NCBI RefSeq assembly: GCF_000342005.1
Contig: NZ_AOHO01000054.1
Span: 1-61,809 of the forward strand
Origin: Amycolatopsis decaplanina DSM 44594
GTDB taxonomy: Bacteria; Actinomycetota; Actinomycetes; Mycobacteriales; Pseudonocardiaceae
Length of the DNA: 61,809 nucleotides
Direction: 5' to 3'
Part shown: piece by piece, positions 21,816 through 29,763 of the stretch
How positions within the stretch are numbered: the stretch's first letter is position 1
Layout of the letters: each line of letters opens with the position of its first letter
Position numbers and translations under genes: made by a program
The notes under the pieces: generated by a model
What the model saw: the letters and a program-made list of their open reading frames with translations, nothing else
What the model was told of the DNA's origin: nothing
Databases searched by the model: none

Positions 21816-22847
21816 TCATGCGGTGAGGGTGCCGCCCAACCGCGCGTGCGCGGCGTCGATCATCGCCCGCGAACGAGGGAAGTCGTGCAGTTCGCCGCGC
21901 AGCAGTTCCAGCGCTGGCAGCAGGGAACCGGCCGGGACTTGGCGGGCCGACAGGATTTCCGCCGTCCAGGCGAGGAATCCGGTGAACAGTTCCTCGTCGC
22001 CCACGTACAGCGAGACCGTCAGGTATTCGACGATGTGGGCGACGTCCTCCGCGGTGTGCTGACGTTGGCGGCTCGTGTAGCCGCGCATCGCCGGGACACG
22101 GTCATCGAGGCCGGCCAGGACCGCCTTCACCAGCGCATCCGAAGTGCGGGAAACGAGGGTGTACTCCTGATCGGCCAGATGCGGCAGGTCGTCGAGGGGC
22201 TGATGCCCGGTACGGGGCCGGGGCAGGGGAGAGGTCAGGAGATCGGCCGCCTCCCGCGCGTCCGGCGCCCAGGCGTCGGCGCCGAGCAGCCGCGCGTACC
22301 GGCCGTCCGGCCCGAACGCCGCCCCGCCCGCGATCACCGGGGTCGCGGCCGCCTGGCAGGCCGTGATCGTCGCGTGAGCGGCGGGCAGGCGAGTCGCCAG
22401 CGAAGCCGACAGCGCCACCGCGTCGGGTCCGGTGCGGTGCAGGTGCGCGACCAGATGCGGGGCGGGCACCTGGGCACCGAGATAGTCGACGTGGAAGCCG
22501 CGGACCTTCAGCACCTCGGCCAGCAGGCGCGCGGGCATGGCGTGCCATTCGCCGTCGACGCACGCGACCGCGATGCGGCCCCGGTGCTTTCGCGGCCGGG
22601 GGAGCACGTAGCCGAAGCCCGCGAGCACCCGGTCGTTGATCGCGGTCGCGGCGTGTTCCTGCGCCACGGTGAGCCGGTTCGCCGCCCACTCGTGACCGAC
22701 CTTGCGCTGCACGGCGGCGACGACGTCCAGCAGCACGCTCTCCGCGTCGAGGCCGGCGCCGAGCGCCTGGACCACGACTTCTCCGGCCGCGTACTCGTCG
22801 CCGGCGGTCACCGCCTGCCACAGTCGTTCGAAGTACTCGGCCGTCAC
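21816..22847 (-). CDS. Stand-alone B12-binding protein with CarH-like photoreceptor motifs
   Basis: A 343-residue protein with no DNA-binding domain. A helical cap (about 1-85) carries W54-x9-E64-H65 (EWAANRLTVAQEH), the Trp/Glu-His signature of CarH/LitR adenosylcobalamin photoreceptors. A Rossmann-like B12-binding domain (about 90-205) follows, with the ligand motif E100-x-H102 (GEWHAMP, where families usually have ExHxxG) and RGFHVDYLG. The C-terminal 130 residues are helical and unrecognised. The GTG start overlaps the PP2C phosphatase stop codon by 4 bp, making it the last gene of a partner-switching operon. Inference: a light or cobalamin input to that switch. Confidence 0.82.
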   Translation of the reverse strand: MTAEYFERLWQAVTAGDEYAAGEVVVQALGAGLDAESVLLDVVAAVQRKVGHEWAANRLTVAQEHAATAINDRVLAGFGYVLPRPRKHRGRIAVACVDGEWHAMPARLLAEVLKVRGFHVDYLGAQVPAPHLVAHLHRTGPDAVALSASLATRLPAAHATITACQAAATPVIAGGAAFGPDGRYARLLGADAWAPDAREAADLLTSPLPRPRTGHQPLDDLPHLADQEYTLVSRTSDALVKAVLAGLDDRVPAMRGYTSRQRQHTAEDVAHIVEYLTVSLYVGDEELFTGFLAWTAEILSARQVPAGSLLPALELLRGELHDFPRSRAMIDAAHARLGGTLTA

Positions 22848-24427
22848 GGGGTCCCGGGCCTCCGGGGGATGCGGGGGGCGGTGATGACCAGCACCGCCAT
22901 GTCGTCGTGCGACCGGCGGCCGATCCACTGCGCGGCCACCATCTGCACGCGTTCGGCGACCGCGTCGGCCGCCAGATCCGCGCATTCGGCCAGTACGGCG
23001 TGCAGCCGTTCCTCGCCGAAAATCTCGTCGCCGAGCGGGCCGCCCTTGGCCTCCACGATGCCGTCCGTGTACAGCAGGCAGCTCTCGCCGGGCGCGAGCA
23101 GGACCTCCGCCGACGTCGTCCGGATCGCGGGGAGCACGCCGATCAGGCTGCCGCCGGTGCCGACTTCTTCGACGGCGCCGTCCGAACGGACCACCAGCGG
23201 CGGCGGATGCCCCGCGCAGGTGAGGCGCAGCCGTACCGCGTCGCCCTCCCGGCGGGCGGAGGCCAGGGCGAGGGTGACGAACCGGCCGTCCTCCTGGCTC
23301 ACCAGTGTGGCGTTCAGCAGACTCAGCAGCCGATGGTGGTCTTCGGCGATCGGCAGCAGCGCGCGCAGTGTCGTCCGGATCTTGCCGGTGAGGACAGCGG
23401 CGTCGAGACCCTTTCCGCAGACGTCGCCGAGTACGGCCAGCGACTCGTCCCCGTCGGTGTCGACGGCGGAATGGACGTCGTAGAAGTCGCCGCCGATCCG
23501 GTCCTCGTCCTGAGCGGGCCGGTAGCGCCCGGCGAACTCGACGCCGCCGAGCTGCTCCAGGCGCGGCGGGAGGAGCTCGCGCATGAGCGTCTCGGTCGTC
23601 GACGCCTGGTGGGCGAACATCCGAGCCGCCGAGATCGCGGCGCCCGCGCGGGCCGCGAACAGCCGCGCGAAGATCTCTTCCTGTTCGGTGAACGCAGCCT
23701 GGTCGCCGGTGCGCAGCAGGATCAGCGCCCCGGCGGGCACACCGTGTCCCGGCAAGGGTGTGACGACGATCGACGTGGCCGGGCCGAATCCGGCGGGCAG
23801 GACCCACGACGGCGCGGTCCCGGGGTCGAGCCAGCGTGAAGGCACCGGCGGGAAGCCCCGCAGTGCCTCGTCCAATCCCGGCAGGCCGGCGGGGTCGATG
23901 ATCAGCCTGGACATGGTCACGGCCTCGCCGCGGACGCACGACGCCGCCGGATGAGCACCCTGGACCGCCGGGGCCAGCACCACCGCGGCCCCGGCCAGGT
24001 GTTCGGCGGCCAGCCGCGCGGCCACCTCGATGCAGCGTTCGACGTTGAGCGAACTCAGCAGCGCCGCCGAGGCATCGCTGAGGAACGCGACGCGCCGCCG
24101 TTCCCGCAGCAACAGCTCGCGGGCGGCTTCGGTTTCGGTCTCGTCGGTCAGCCACCAGGTGACGACGCCGTCGTGCGGTACCGGCGACGCGGCCCAGGCA
24201 CGGTCGCCCGCCGGACCGTGGACGATCCCGCCCGGGTGGGCGTCCGACAGCCAAGAAGGCGCACCATGTCCCAATGGGAGTCCTTGGCGTGCCTCAGGGA
24301 ACAGGGCGCGGGCGGCGTCGTTGAGGTCCCGTACGACTCCGTCACCGTCGACGACCAAAGCGGGCGATGGCGCCGTGTCCCAGCTCCGCCCGGTCGTGGC
24401 CGGGGCGGCGATCACCGGTTCAGTCAT
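22844..24427 (-). CDS. RsbU-like PP2C phosphatase with PAS and GAF domains
   Basis: A 527-residue serine phosphatase of the SpoIIE/RsbU type. A PAS-like region (about 18-90) and a GAF domain (about 115-290) precede the catalytic domain. The latter shows GGDFYD, GDVCGKGLDAA, YTDGIVEAKG and the metal-binding HDDMAVLV. It should dephosphorylate a STAS anti-sigma antagonist so that this can bind the anti-sigma kinase. Both proteins are encoded immediately upstream, and the gene overlaps its kinase neighbour by 8 bp. The PAS and GAF domains provide sensory input; their ligands cannot be read from the sequence. Confidence 0.93.
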   Translation of the reverse strand: MTEPVIAAPATTGRSWDTAPSPALVVDGDGVVRDLNDAARALFPEARQGLPLGHGAPSWLSDAHPGGIVHGPAGDRAWAASPVPHDGVVTWWLTDETETEAARELLLRERRRVAFLSDASAALLSSLNVERCIEVAARLAAEHLAGAAVVLAPAVQGAHPAASCVRGEAVTMSRLIIDPAGLPGLDEALRGFPPVPSRWLDPGTAPSWVLPAGFGPATSIVVTPLPGHGVPAGALILLRTGDQAAFTEQEEIFARLFAARAGAAISAARMFAHQASTTETLMRELLPPRLEQLGGVEFAGRYRPAQDEDRIGGDFYDVHSAVDTDGDESLAVLGDVCGKGLDAAVLTGKIRTTLRALLPIAEDHHRLLSLLNATLVSQEDGRFVTLALASARREGDAVRLRLTCAGHPPPLVVRSDGAVEEVGTGGSLIGVLPAIRTTSAEVLLAPGESCLLYTDGIVEAKGGPLGDEIFGEERLHAVLAECADLAADAVAERVQMVAAQWIGRRSHDDMAVLVITAPRIPRRPGTP

Positions 24428-24830
24428 CGGCGCGCCCGATGTCCAGTTCCGCCCACACGGTCTTGCCCTCCGGGCGGGCCGTCTGGCCCCACGCCGTCGT
24501 GGACAGGGCGACGAGCGTGAGCCCATGGCCACCGGTGCCGGTCGGCGGGCCGGGCCTGGCCGGTGATCCGGGCGCGCCGTCCTCCACCTCGACGCGGAGC
24601 CTGCCGCCGACGTGCCGCAGCCGGACCAGGTACGGGGCACGGGCGTGCCGGAGCGCGTTCGAGCTGAGTTCGTCCACGACCATCACGACGTCCGTGATCA
24701 TCTCCTCGGGCAGTCCGCTCAGCGTCGCTCGGGTCCACGCGCGCACCTCGGCGAGCCCGTGCACGTCGTCGGCCATGGCGAACTCGGTGACCGACATGTC
24801 TTGCTGGAAGGCGGCGTCGGGCGAGGTCAT
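24420..24830 (-). CDS. RsbW-like anti-sigma factor kinase
   Basis: A 136-residue GHKL-type ATPase of the anti-sigma group. The N box (MVVDELSSNALRHARAP), G1 box (VEDGAPG) and G2 box (GGHGLTLV) are visible. It is expected to hold a sigma factor and to phosphorylate the STAS partner encoded just upstream. The ATG at 24830 overlaps the STAS stop codon (ATGA). It lies between its antagonist and the phosphatase, the standard partner-switch layout. No sigma factor gene is in the window. Confidence 0.93.
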   Translation of the reverse strand: MTSPDAAFQQDMSVTEFAMADDVHGLAEVRAWTRATLSGLPEEMITDVVMVVDELSSNALRHARAPYLVRLRHVGGRLRVEVEDGAPGSPARPGPPTGTGGHGLTLVALSTTAWGQTARPEGKTVWAELDIGRADD

Positions 24831-25207
24831 GGGCGGTGAGCCAGTGCCGAGCGCGCGGCCTCGACGGTCGGATGGACCGGCATGAGCTCGTCCAGCTTCA
24901 GCAGACTGATCGGCCGGACGACGGCGTGGACCGAGGTGGCGACGGCGAACCGGCCGCGCAGCCGCTGTGCGAGGCGGAGGAGGACCTGAAGGCAACTCGA
25001 GTCGCAGTACCGGACCTCGGTCATGTCCGCGACGGCGCGGCCGGACGACGGCGGATTGTCCTCGATCACCTGCCGAAACTCGGCCGACACCGCGAAATCG
25101 AACTCGCCGATCATCGTGTACACGGTGAGCCCGTCGGATTCGTGGGTCTCCAGCGTCCAGCCGTCCCCGGAGTGCCGGGGGTGGGGCCGCGCGACGTCGG
25201 TCGTCAT
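24827..25207 (-). CDS. STAS-domain anti-sigma factor antagonist
   Basis: A 126-residue RsbV/SpoIIAA-like protein. The STAS core reads YTMIGEFDFAVSAEFR, then VADMTEVRYCDSSCLQVLL, where Ser70 or Ser71 is the expected phosphorylation site. When unphosphorylated it would bind the RsbW-like kinase and release the sigma factor. It is the first gene of the operon STAS, kinase, phosphatase, B12-binding protein. The divergent pentapeptide-repeat gene starts 186 bp away. Confidence 0.93.
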   Translation of the reverse strand: MTTDVARPHPRHSGDGWTLETHESDGLTVYTMIGEFDFAVSAEFRQVIEDNPPSSGRAVADMTEVRYCDSSCLQVLLRLAQRLRGRFAVATSVHAVVRPISLLKLDELMPVHPTVEAARSALAHRP

Positions 25208-25393
25208 CGGTGCTCCTGCTCAGGGTGGTGCCGGCAAGGGCTGGCGGCTCAACCCCCTGCCCCGGAATCTACCAGTGGGTTCCGGTGCGGACAGTGTGGC
25301 CGGAAAAGGTTTGCGGACACGGGGGTGATCGGAAGACGATCTCGCCGCCGGGCGGCGACGTCCCCGCGGATCCGGGCGGGTACGGTCCGGATC

Positions 25394-26053
25394 ATGGAGT
25401 TCCGGGATTTCGACGGCATCAAGGTGCGGCGCCCTTCGGTCGAGCGCGACGGCCTGGAAAGCGAACCCGCCGTTTTCCGGGGCGATTTCGATTTCGACTC
25501 GGTCCACCTCGACGGCGGTGAGCAGGACGGGGCCCGAGGCGGCGGTGAGATCGCGCACTCCCTCGTCTCCGAAGTGACCTTGGCGAACGCCCGGCTCGAC
25601 AGGTTGACGCTCTCCGATGTGGTCCTCGAAGGCGTCGACCTGTCCAACGCGGCGATCCGCGAACTGGCGGCCCGCCGGGTCGAAATCCTGCGTTGCCGGG
25701 CGATCGGACTGGGGGTGGCGATCACCTCCGCCGCCGATCTGTACGTCGAGAACGCGCGGTTCGACTACGCGTCGGTGACGGTCGAGCGGGTGAAGGGTTC
25801 GGTCGTGTTCTCCGGGTGTTCGTTCCGGGAGACGGTGTTCTCCGGTGACCTGTCCCGGCTGACCTTCGTGGACTGTGAGTTCACCGAAACGGAATTCGCG
25901 GCGACCGCCGCGGTGGACTGCGATCTCCGCGGCTCGCGTTTGTCCGGCGTCCGCGGTCTGCTGACCCTGCGCGGCGCGAAGATCACCGGCGAGCAGGCCG
26001 TCTCGGTCGCGGGGATCCTCGCGACCGAGAGCGGATTGTCGGTCGTCGGATGA
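25394..26053 (+). CDS. Pentapeptide-repeat protein
   Basis: A 219-residue protein with A(D/N)LxX-type pentads, clearest at LANARLDRLTLSDVVLEGVD and near the C-terminus (VDCDLRGSRLSGVRGLLTL). It should form a right-handed quadrilateral beta-helix. The ATG at 25394 lies in ATCATGG with no strong ribosome site. Some family members protect DNA gyrase or bind other proteins, but no specific role can be read here. It ends four bases into a very small coupled frame of doubtful reality. Confidence 0.85.
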   Translation: MEFRDFDGIKVRRPSVERDGLESEPAVFRGDFDFDSVHLDGGEQDGARGGGEIAHSLVSEVTLANARLDRLTLSDVVLEGVDLSNAAIRELAARRVEILRCRAIGLGVAITSAADLYVENARFDYASVTVERVKGSVVFSGCSFRETVFSGDLSRLTFVDCEFTETEFAATAAVDCDLRGSRLSGVRGLLTLRGAKITGEQAVSVAGILATESGLSVVG

Positions 26054-26182
26054 CCCACGGCGTGCTGTTCCACTTGGTACTGGAGTTCCTGGCTGCCGCC
26101 GGAGCGCGCTCCTGACGCGGCCCGGGTTTCGCCTTGAGCGGAACGGCATACGTGGGCCCCGGCCCGATGTCACGATGACCGT

Positions 26183-26515
26183 ATGGCGGACATCCTCCCT
26201 TTCCACCAGAAGCGTCCCGAACCGGAACCGCTGTGGCGTGACGTGCTGGGCCGGAGCTTGCGCGCCGCGAGGGAGGAACAGGGCGGCCGCCTCGTCGACA
26301 TCGCCGAACGCGCCGGGATCTCGCCGCAGTACCTCTCCGAGATCGAGCGCGGCCGCAAGGAGCCGTCCAGCGAGATGATCGCCGCGGTCACCGGCGCGCT
26401 CGGGCTCGACCTGGCGGACCTGCTCTTCGGTATCGCGGGCACGATCAGCCGGGGCGGCAGCACGGGCCTCGCGGTCGGCCGCCGCCCGCGAGGGCCCGTG
26501 CTCATGGCCGCGTGA
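26183..26515 (+). CDS. PopR/ClgR-like XRE-family activator of clp genes
   Basis: A 110-residue protein with one helix-turn-helix (RSLRAAREEQGGRLVDIAER, ISPQYLSEIERGRKEPSSEM). This is the type found in ClgR and PopR, activators of clp protease genes in actinobacteria. The protein ends in Ala-Ala (VLMAA); the Streptomyces PopR C-terminal alanines are known to be needed for its degradation by ClpP. The neighbouring clpP pair on the opposite strand makes feedback control of those genes the most likely role. Assignment to PopR rests on the tail and the context. Confidence 0.8.
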   Translation: MADILPFHQKRPEPEPLWRDVLGRSLRAAREEQGGRLVDIAERAGISPQYLSEIERGRKEPSSEMIAAVTGALGLDLADLLFGIAGTISRGGSTGLAVGRRPRGPVLMAA

Positions 26516-26576
26516 TCGGACGGACGACCTCTATTGAGGGGTACGGCAAACGTGGCGTGGTGTGGGGGCGTGTCGC

Positions 26577-26619
26577 GAAAGCCACTTTCGCGACGTTGGA
26601 TGTCCCGAAAGTGGCTTTC
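26577..26619. repeat. Long hairpin with GTTGGAT loop
   Basis: Arms 26577-26594 and 26602-26619 pair over 18 positions with one mismatch, closing on GAC/GTC around the 7-base loop GTTGGAT. The stem contains GAAAGCCACTTTCG. Its architecture matches two hairpins near 59.1 kb that have unrelated stems but the loop GTTGAGT. Confidence 0.8.
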
Positions 26620-26844
26620 ACGACGTTGGCGGTGGCGGGGCGCATGGTCGGCCAGGTGCACGTATTTCAGGCGAACTGAGCGGCGGACCGTGGTAGGGCT
26701 CGTGAGTGGCAGGGACGGTTATCGAGGGGTAAGTCAAACGTGGCGTGATCGAACCCCTGCCGCACAGGCCGTCCTCGCCGACTCACGATGAGATGGCCGC
26801 CCCGGACAGCAGGGTTCCGGACTGCCTCGCGGGGATGACCTCGG

Positions 26845-26873
26845 CGCGATGTGTCCACAAGGGACACTTCGCG
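26845..26873. repeat. Small hairpin with GTGTCC/GGACAC stem
   Basis: CGCGAT-GTGTCC and GGACAC-TTCGCG pair around ACAAG with one T-T mismatch. A similar GAGTGTCC/GGACACTC hairpin lies at 41944-41964 in the related repeat region B. Confidence 0.6.
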
Positions 26874-27146
26874 CGGATTGTGTGCCCGATTGATGTCCTG
26901 ATGTCCAGTTCTCGCGCGGGTCGTGAGTGGTAAAGAGGGCTAGAACGATCATTGCCACTCACGACCCCCGCGAAAACCGCTCAAATCGGACACGCAGAGG
27001 AGTTTAGTGTCTCTTGTGGACGGTAAGATCGCGATCAGCCGGCCTCCGGCACGCAACACGCCACCTTTGCCTTACCCCTCAATAGAACCGTCCCTGCCAC
27101 TCACGAGGCCCGCCACCAGGACACGCCACGTTTGCCTTACCCCTCA

Positions 27147-27737
27147 CTAAGCGCGTTCGTCGAGGACGCGATCCGCGAGCCCGTAGGCGACGGCCCCCGC
27201 CGCGTCGAACACGCGGTCCCGGTCGGTGTCGTGCCGGAGATCCGAGACGGTGCGGCCGGTGTGCGCGGAAAGGATCTCCTCCAGCTGCGTCCGCACCCGC
27301 ACGACCTCGTCGGCCTGCAGGATGAGGTCCGGGATGGTGCCGCGGCCCTGCGCCGCGGGCTGGTGCAGCACCACCCGGGTGTGGGGCAGGACGAACCGGT
27401 GCCCCGCCTCGCCCGCGGCCAGCAGGATCGCGCCCGCCGCGACGGCCTGGCCGACGCAGGTCGTCGCCACCGGTGCCTTGATGAAGCGCATGGTGTCGTA
27501 CAGCGCGAGCATCGCCGACGGGTCGCCGCCCTCGGTGTTGATGTAGAGGTTGATCTCCTGCTCGGGGTTGTCCGCCTCCAGATACAGCAGCTGCGTGATC
27601 AACGCGTTCGCCACCCCGGAGTCGATCGCGGTCCCGAGGTAGATGATCCGCTCCGACAGCAGATGCGAGTAGACGTCCATGATCCGCTCGCCGGCGGGAC
27701 CGCGGGAGATGACGTTGGGAATGGTGTAGGTGCTCAT
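27147..27737 (-). CDS. ClpP-family protein lacking the catalytic serine
   Basis: A 196-residue ClpP fold protein, the second of two adjacent clpP genes. It aligns with ClpP throughout (NLYINTEGGDPSAMLALYDT, HQPAAQGRG). The His (H125) and Asp (D174 in DTDRDRVF) of the triad remain. The nucleophile Ser is replaced by Ala100: GQAVAAGAILL stands where active ClpP has GQAASMGA, and the codon is GCG. It should be proteolytically dead and probably forms a mixed complex with the active ClpP upstream. The ATG overlaps that gene's stop codon by 4 bp. This is the position of clpP4 in Streptomyces. Confidence 0.9.
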   Translation of the reverse strand: MSTYTIPNVISRGPAGERIMDVYSHLLSERIIYLGTAIDSGVANALITQLLYLEADNPEQEINLYINTEGGDPSAMLALYDTMRFIKAPVATTCVGQAVAAGAILLAAGEAGHRFVLPHTRVVLHQPAAQGRGTIPDLILQADEVVRVRTQLEEILSAHTGRTVSDLRHDTDRDRVFDAAGAVAYGLADRVLDERA

Positions 27738-28360
27738 ACGCCCGCACCCCTTTCCGTGCCGAGGCCGAGTTTGTGGGTGCGGACGGGGACGACCTGGCCG
27801 AGGCTCTCGACGATGTGGTCGATGAAGCCGTATTCGCGTGCCTGCTCGGTGGTGAACCAGCGATCGTGAAGGGAATCGGCGAAGATCCGGTCGATGGGCT
27901 GCCCGGTGTCTTCGGCGATGAGCCCGAGCACGGTGTCCCGTGTGTGGCGCAGGTCGTCCGCCTGCACCTCCACCTCGACGGCTGAGCCGCCGATGCCCGC
28001 CGAACCCTGGTGCATCAGGATCCGCGCGTGCGGCAGGGCGAACCGCTTGCCGGGGGTGCCCGCGGAAAGCAGGAACTGCCCGGCACTGCACGCCAGTCCC
28101 AGCGCGAGGGTGGCGACGTCGCACGGAACGAGCCGCATCACGTCGCGGATGGCCAGCATCGAGGGGACCGAACCGCCCGGCGAGTGGATCCACAACGCGA
28201 TGTCCTTGCCTGGATCCTCGCTCGCCAGTGACAGCAGCTGGGTGGTGAGGACCGTCCCGTTGTCGTCGTCGAGTGCGCCGTCGAGGACCAGCACACGCTG
28301 GCTGAAGAACCGTTCCCGGAGCCGTTGGTCGAAGAGTGGCTGCTTCTCGTAGTCGGTCAT
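27734..28360 (-). CDS. ATP-dependent Clp protease proteolytic subunit
   Basis: A 208-residue ClpP with a complete triad: Ser92 (LACSAGQFLLSAG), His117 (RILMHQGSAG) and Asp166 (LHDRWFT). It forms the proteolytic chamber used with ClpX or ClpC ATPases. The ATG at 28360 is chosen over upstream GTG/ATG codons because ClpP homology starts there. It is the first gene of a two-gene unit with a catalytically dead paralogue and corresponds in layout to Streptomyces clpP3-clpP4. Those genes are induced by PopR when clpP1-clpP2 is absent; a PopR-like gene lies nearby. Confidence 0.93.
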   Translation of the reverse strand: MTDYEKQPLFDQRLRERFFSQRVLVLDGALDDDNGTVLTTQLLSLASEDPGKDIALWIHSPGGSVPSMLAIRDVMRLVPCDVATLALGLACSAGQFLLSAGTPGKRFALPHARILMHQGSAGIGGSAVEVEVQADDLRHTRDTVLGLIAEDTGQPIDRIFADSLHDRWFTTEQAREYGFIDHIVESLGQVVPVRTHKLGLGTERGAGV

Positions 28361-28402
28361 GCCCCGACCATGCCGCCGGGGCGCGGCCGCCCGCCGGTTT
28401 CT

Positions 28403-28430
28403 CTGCTGTGAGCGGATCAGCTCACAGCAG
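28403..28430. terminator. Perfect 11-bp hairpin at the kinase stop codon (terminator or operator)
   Basis: CTGCTGTGAGC and GCTCACAGCAG pair perfectly around a 6-base loop. The loop holds the stop codon of the minus-strand kinase gene (28417-28419). It can act as a terminator for that gene, although no T-run follows. Its symmetry and its position 43 bp upstream of the first clpP start also make it a candidate binding site for the PopR-like activator. Confidence 0.55.
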
Positions 28431-29646
28431 GGCGTTCGGCCGGGACGAACCACACGGTGATCGTCAGGAGGATGGCGAAGACGAGGGCGAGGACATCAAG
28501 GGTGAGGCCGGGTTGCAGGGCGAGGCCGAAGTACTCCCGTTCGTCGTCGACCGCGTTCAGCATCAGCACAGCGACCAGCGTCAGCCCGCCGGCGGTGCTG
28601 AGCATGACCTGTCCATGGCGGACCCTCGCCAGCAGGAGACCGCCACCGGCCACCCAGAGCACACCCGCCAGCACGATGCCGACACGGGCTAGCAGCATCG
28701 GCGGCCAGAGCAAGTCGAACACGTAGTACGCGCGATGGATCAGCATCGCGTCTGTGAGCACAGAGAAGCCGAGGAGCATGCCTGCCACCCCCGCCAGGAC
28801 CGCGAACACGGAGGGCGTGCTCAGGCCGGGGCGCGGTTGCGCGGGCGGGATCGGCACCGGGGTTTCGACCCCGCTCGCGATCTGGGCCAGCAGCGGAAGC
28901 GCGTGGTCCGGCAGCATGCGCGCCTGCGGTGCTTTCGCCAGCAGCCCGCGGAGGACGTCCGCGAGCGGCCCGAACGTCCGGGTGAAGGGCGGCTGCTCGT
29001 TGACGACGGCGTACAGCGTGGCCGCGACGTTCCCCCGCTGGAAGAAATTCCCGCCCTCGCTCGCGCTGAGCAGGGTCACGCCGAGCGACCAGAGATCGGA
29101 GTGGGGAGTGCCTTCGTGCCCCGCGATCGTTTCGGGGGCGAGGAACGCGGGCGTGCCCGCCGGGTCGAGGGCCTTGGCGATCCCGAAGCCGGTCAGCTTC
29201 ACCGCGCCGTCGGGACCCACCAGGATGTTCGCGGGCCGCACGTCGCCGTGCACGACACCCGCCGTGTGCGCGGCGGCGAGCGCGCCGAGCACCTGCCCGC
29301 CGATTTCGGCCACGAACCGCGGCTGCAGCGGGCCGGCGGACGCCAGTTCCTCCAAGGTCCGCGCTTCGACCAGGTCCATCACGAGGAACGCCGTCCCGTC
29401 CGTGACCACGACATCGTGGACGGGCACCACCGACGGGTGATCCACCGCGACGCGGGCTTCACGCTGGAGCCGCTCCGCGAGGGCGGCGCGGCCGGGCTCG
29501 TCGAGCGCGGGAAGCGGCAGTTCCTTGATCACGACCTGGGGGCCGTCCGGCCCGTCCTCGCCGCGCCACAGCACGGCCGTCCCGTCGCCACCCAGCTTCT
29601 CGAGCAGGGTGTAGCGCTCGGCGATCGTGCGGGAAACTGCCGTCAC
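28417..29646 (-). CDS. Membrane-bound Ser/Thr protein kinase-like protein (probable pseudokinase)
   Basis: A 409-residue protein with an N-terminal kinase domain (about 10-265) and about four membrane helices at the C-terminus. The ATP-binding Lys is present (VVIKEL, K41). The catalytic loop reads HGDVRPAN (HRD Arg lost, Asp135 and Asn140 kept). The DFG motif is GFG (LTGFGIAK, Gly153), losing the Mg-binding Asp. Kinase activity is therefore doubtful and a scaffold or sensor role is more likely. The GTG start at 29646 has GAGGAG upstream. The topology (C-terminal helices, no extracellular PASTA domain) differs from PknB. Confidence 0.87.
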   Translation of the reverse strand: MTAVSRTIAERYTLLEKLGGDGTAVLWRGEDGPDGPQVVIKELPLPALDEPGRAALAERLQREARVAVDHPSVVPVHDVVVTDGTAFLVMDLVEARTLEELASAGPLQPRFVAEIGGQVLGALAAAHTAGVVHGDVRPANILVGPDGAVKLTGFGIAKALDPAGTPAFLAPETIAGHEGTPHSDLWSLGVTLLSASEGGNFFQRGNVAATLYAVVNEQPPFTRTFGPLADVLRGLLAKAPQARMLPDHALPLLAQIASGVETPVPIPPAQPRPGLSTPSVFAVLAGVAGMLLGFSVLTDAMLIHRAYYVFDLLWPPMLLARVGIVLAGVLWVAGGGLLLARVRHGQVMLSTAGGLTLVAVLMLNAVDDEREYFGLALQPGLTLDVLALVFAILLTITVWFVPAERPAVS

Positions 29647-29763
29647 AGTGGGTCTCCTCGAATCCTGAAGGGTTTTCGAGGCACGCTAACCAGCGCTCAT
29701 GACAAAACGATGAAATGGCCGTTCATCCATAAAGGACGTACGCGGCTGGATATATTCACAGTC

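Larger units (their letters stand above)
26516..27146. repeat. Intergenic repeat region A (nested inverted repeats and hairpins)
   Basis: This 631-bp gap between convergent popR-like and clpP genes has no gene. An outer pair of inverted repeats, (A)TTGAGGGGTAxGGCAAACG followed by TGGCGTG, lies at 26533-26560 and 27122-27149. An inner pair starting CTCGTGAGTGGCAGGGACGG lies at 26699-26748 and about 27055-27107. A 13-bp perfect hairpin (GGGTCGTGAGTGG, 26918-26930 with 26955-26967) and smaller hairpins lie inside. The outer repeat touches the clpP stop codon. The same family recurs near 41.7 and 58.9 kb. Confidence 0.85.

Noticed and set aside
26050..26115. A 21-codon frame (MTHGVLFHLVLEFLAAAGAR...) overlapping the pentapeptide gene stop codon by ATGA
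   Set aside because: The overlap is suggestive of coupling, but the frame is too short and has no ribosome site or recognisable family.
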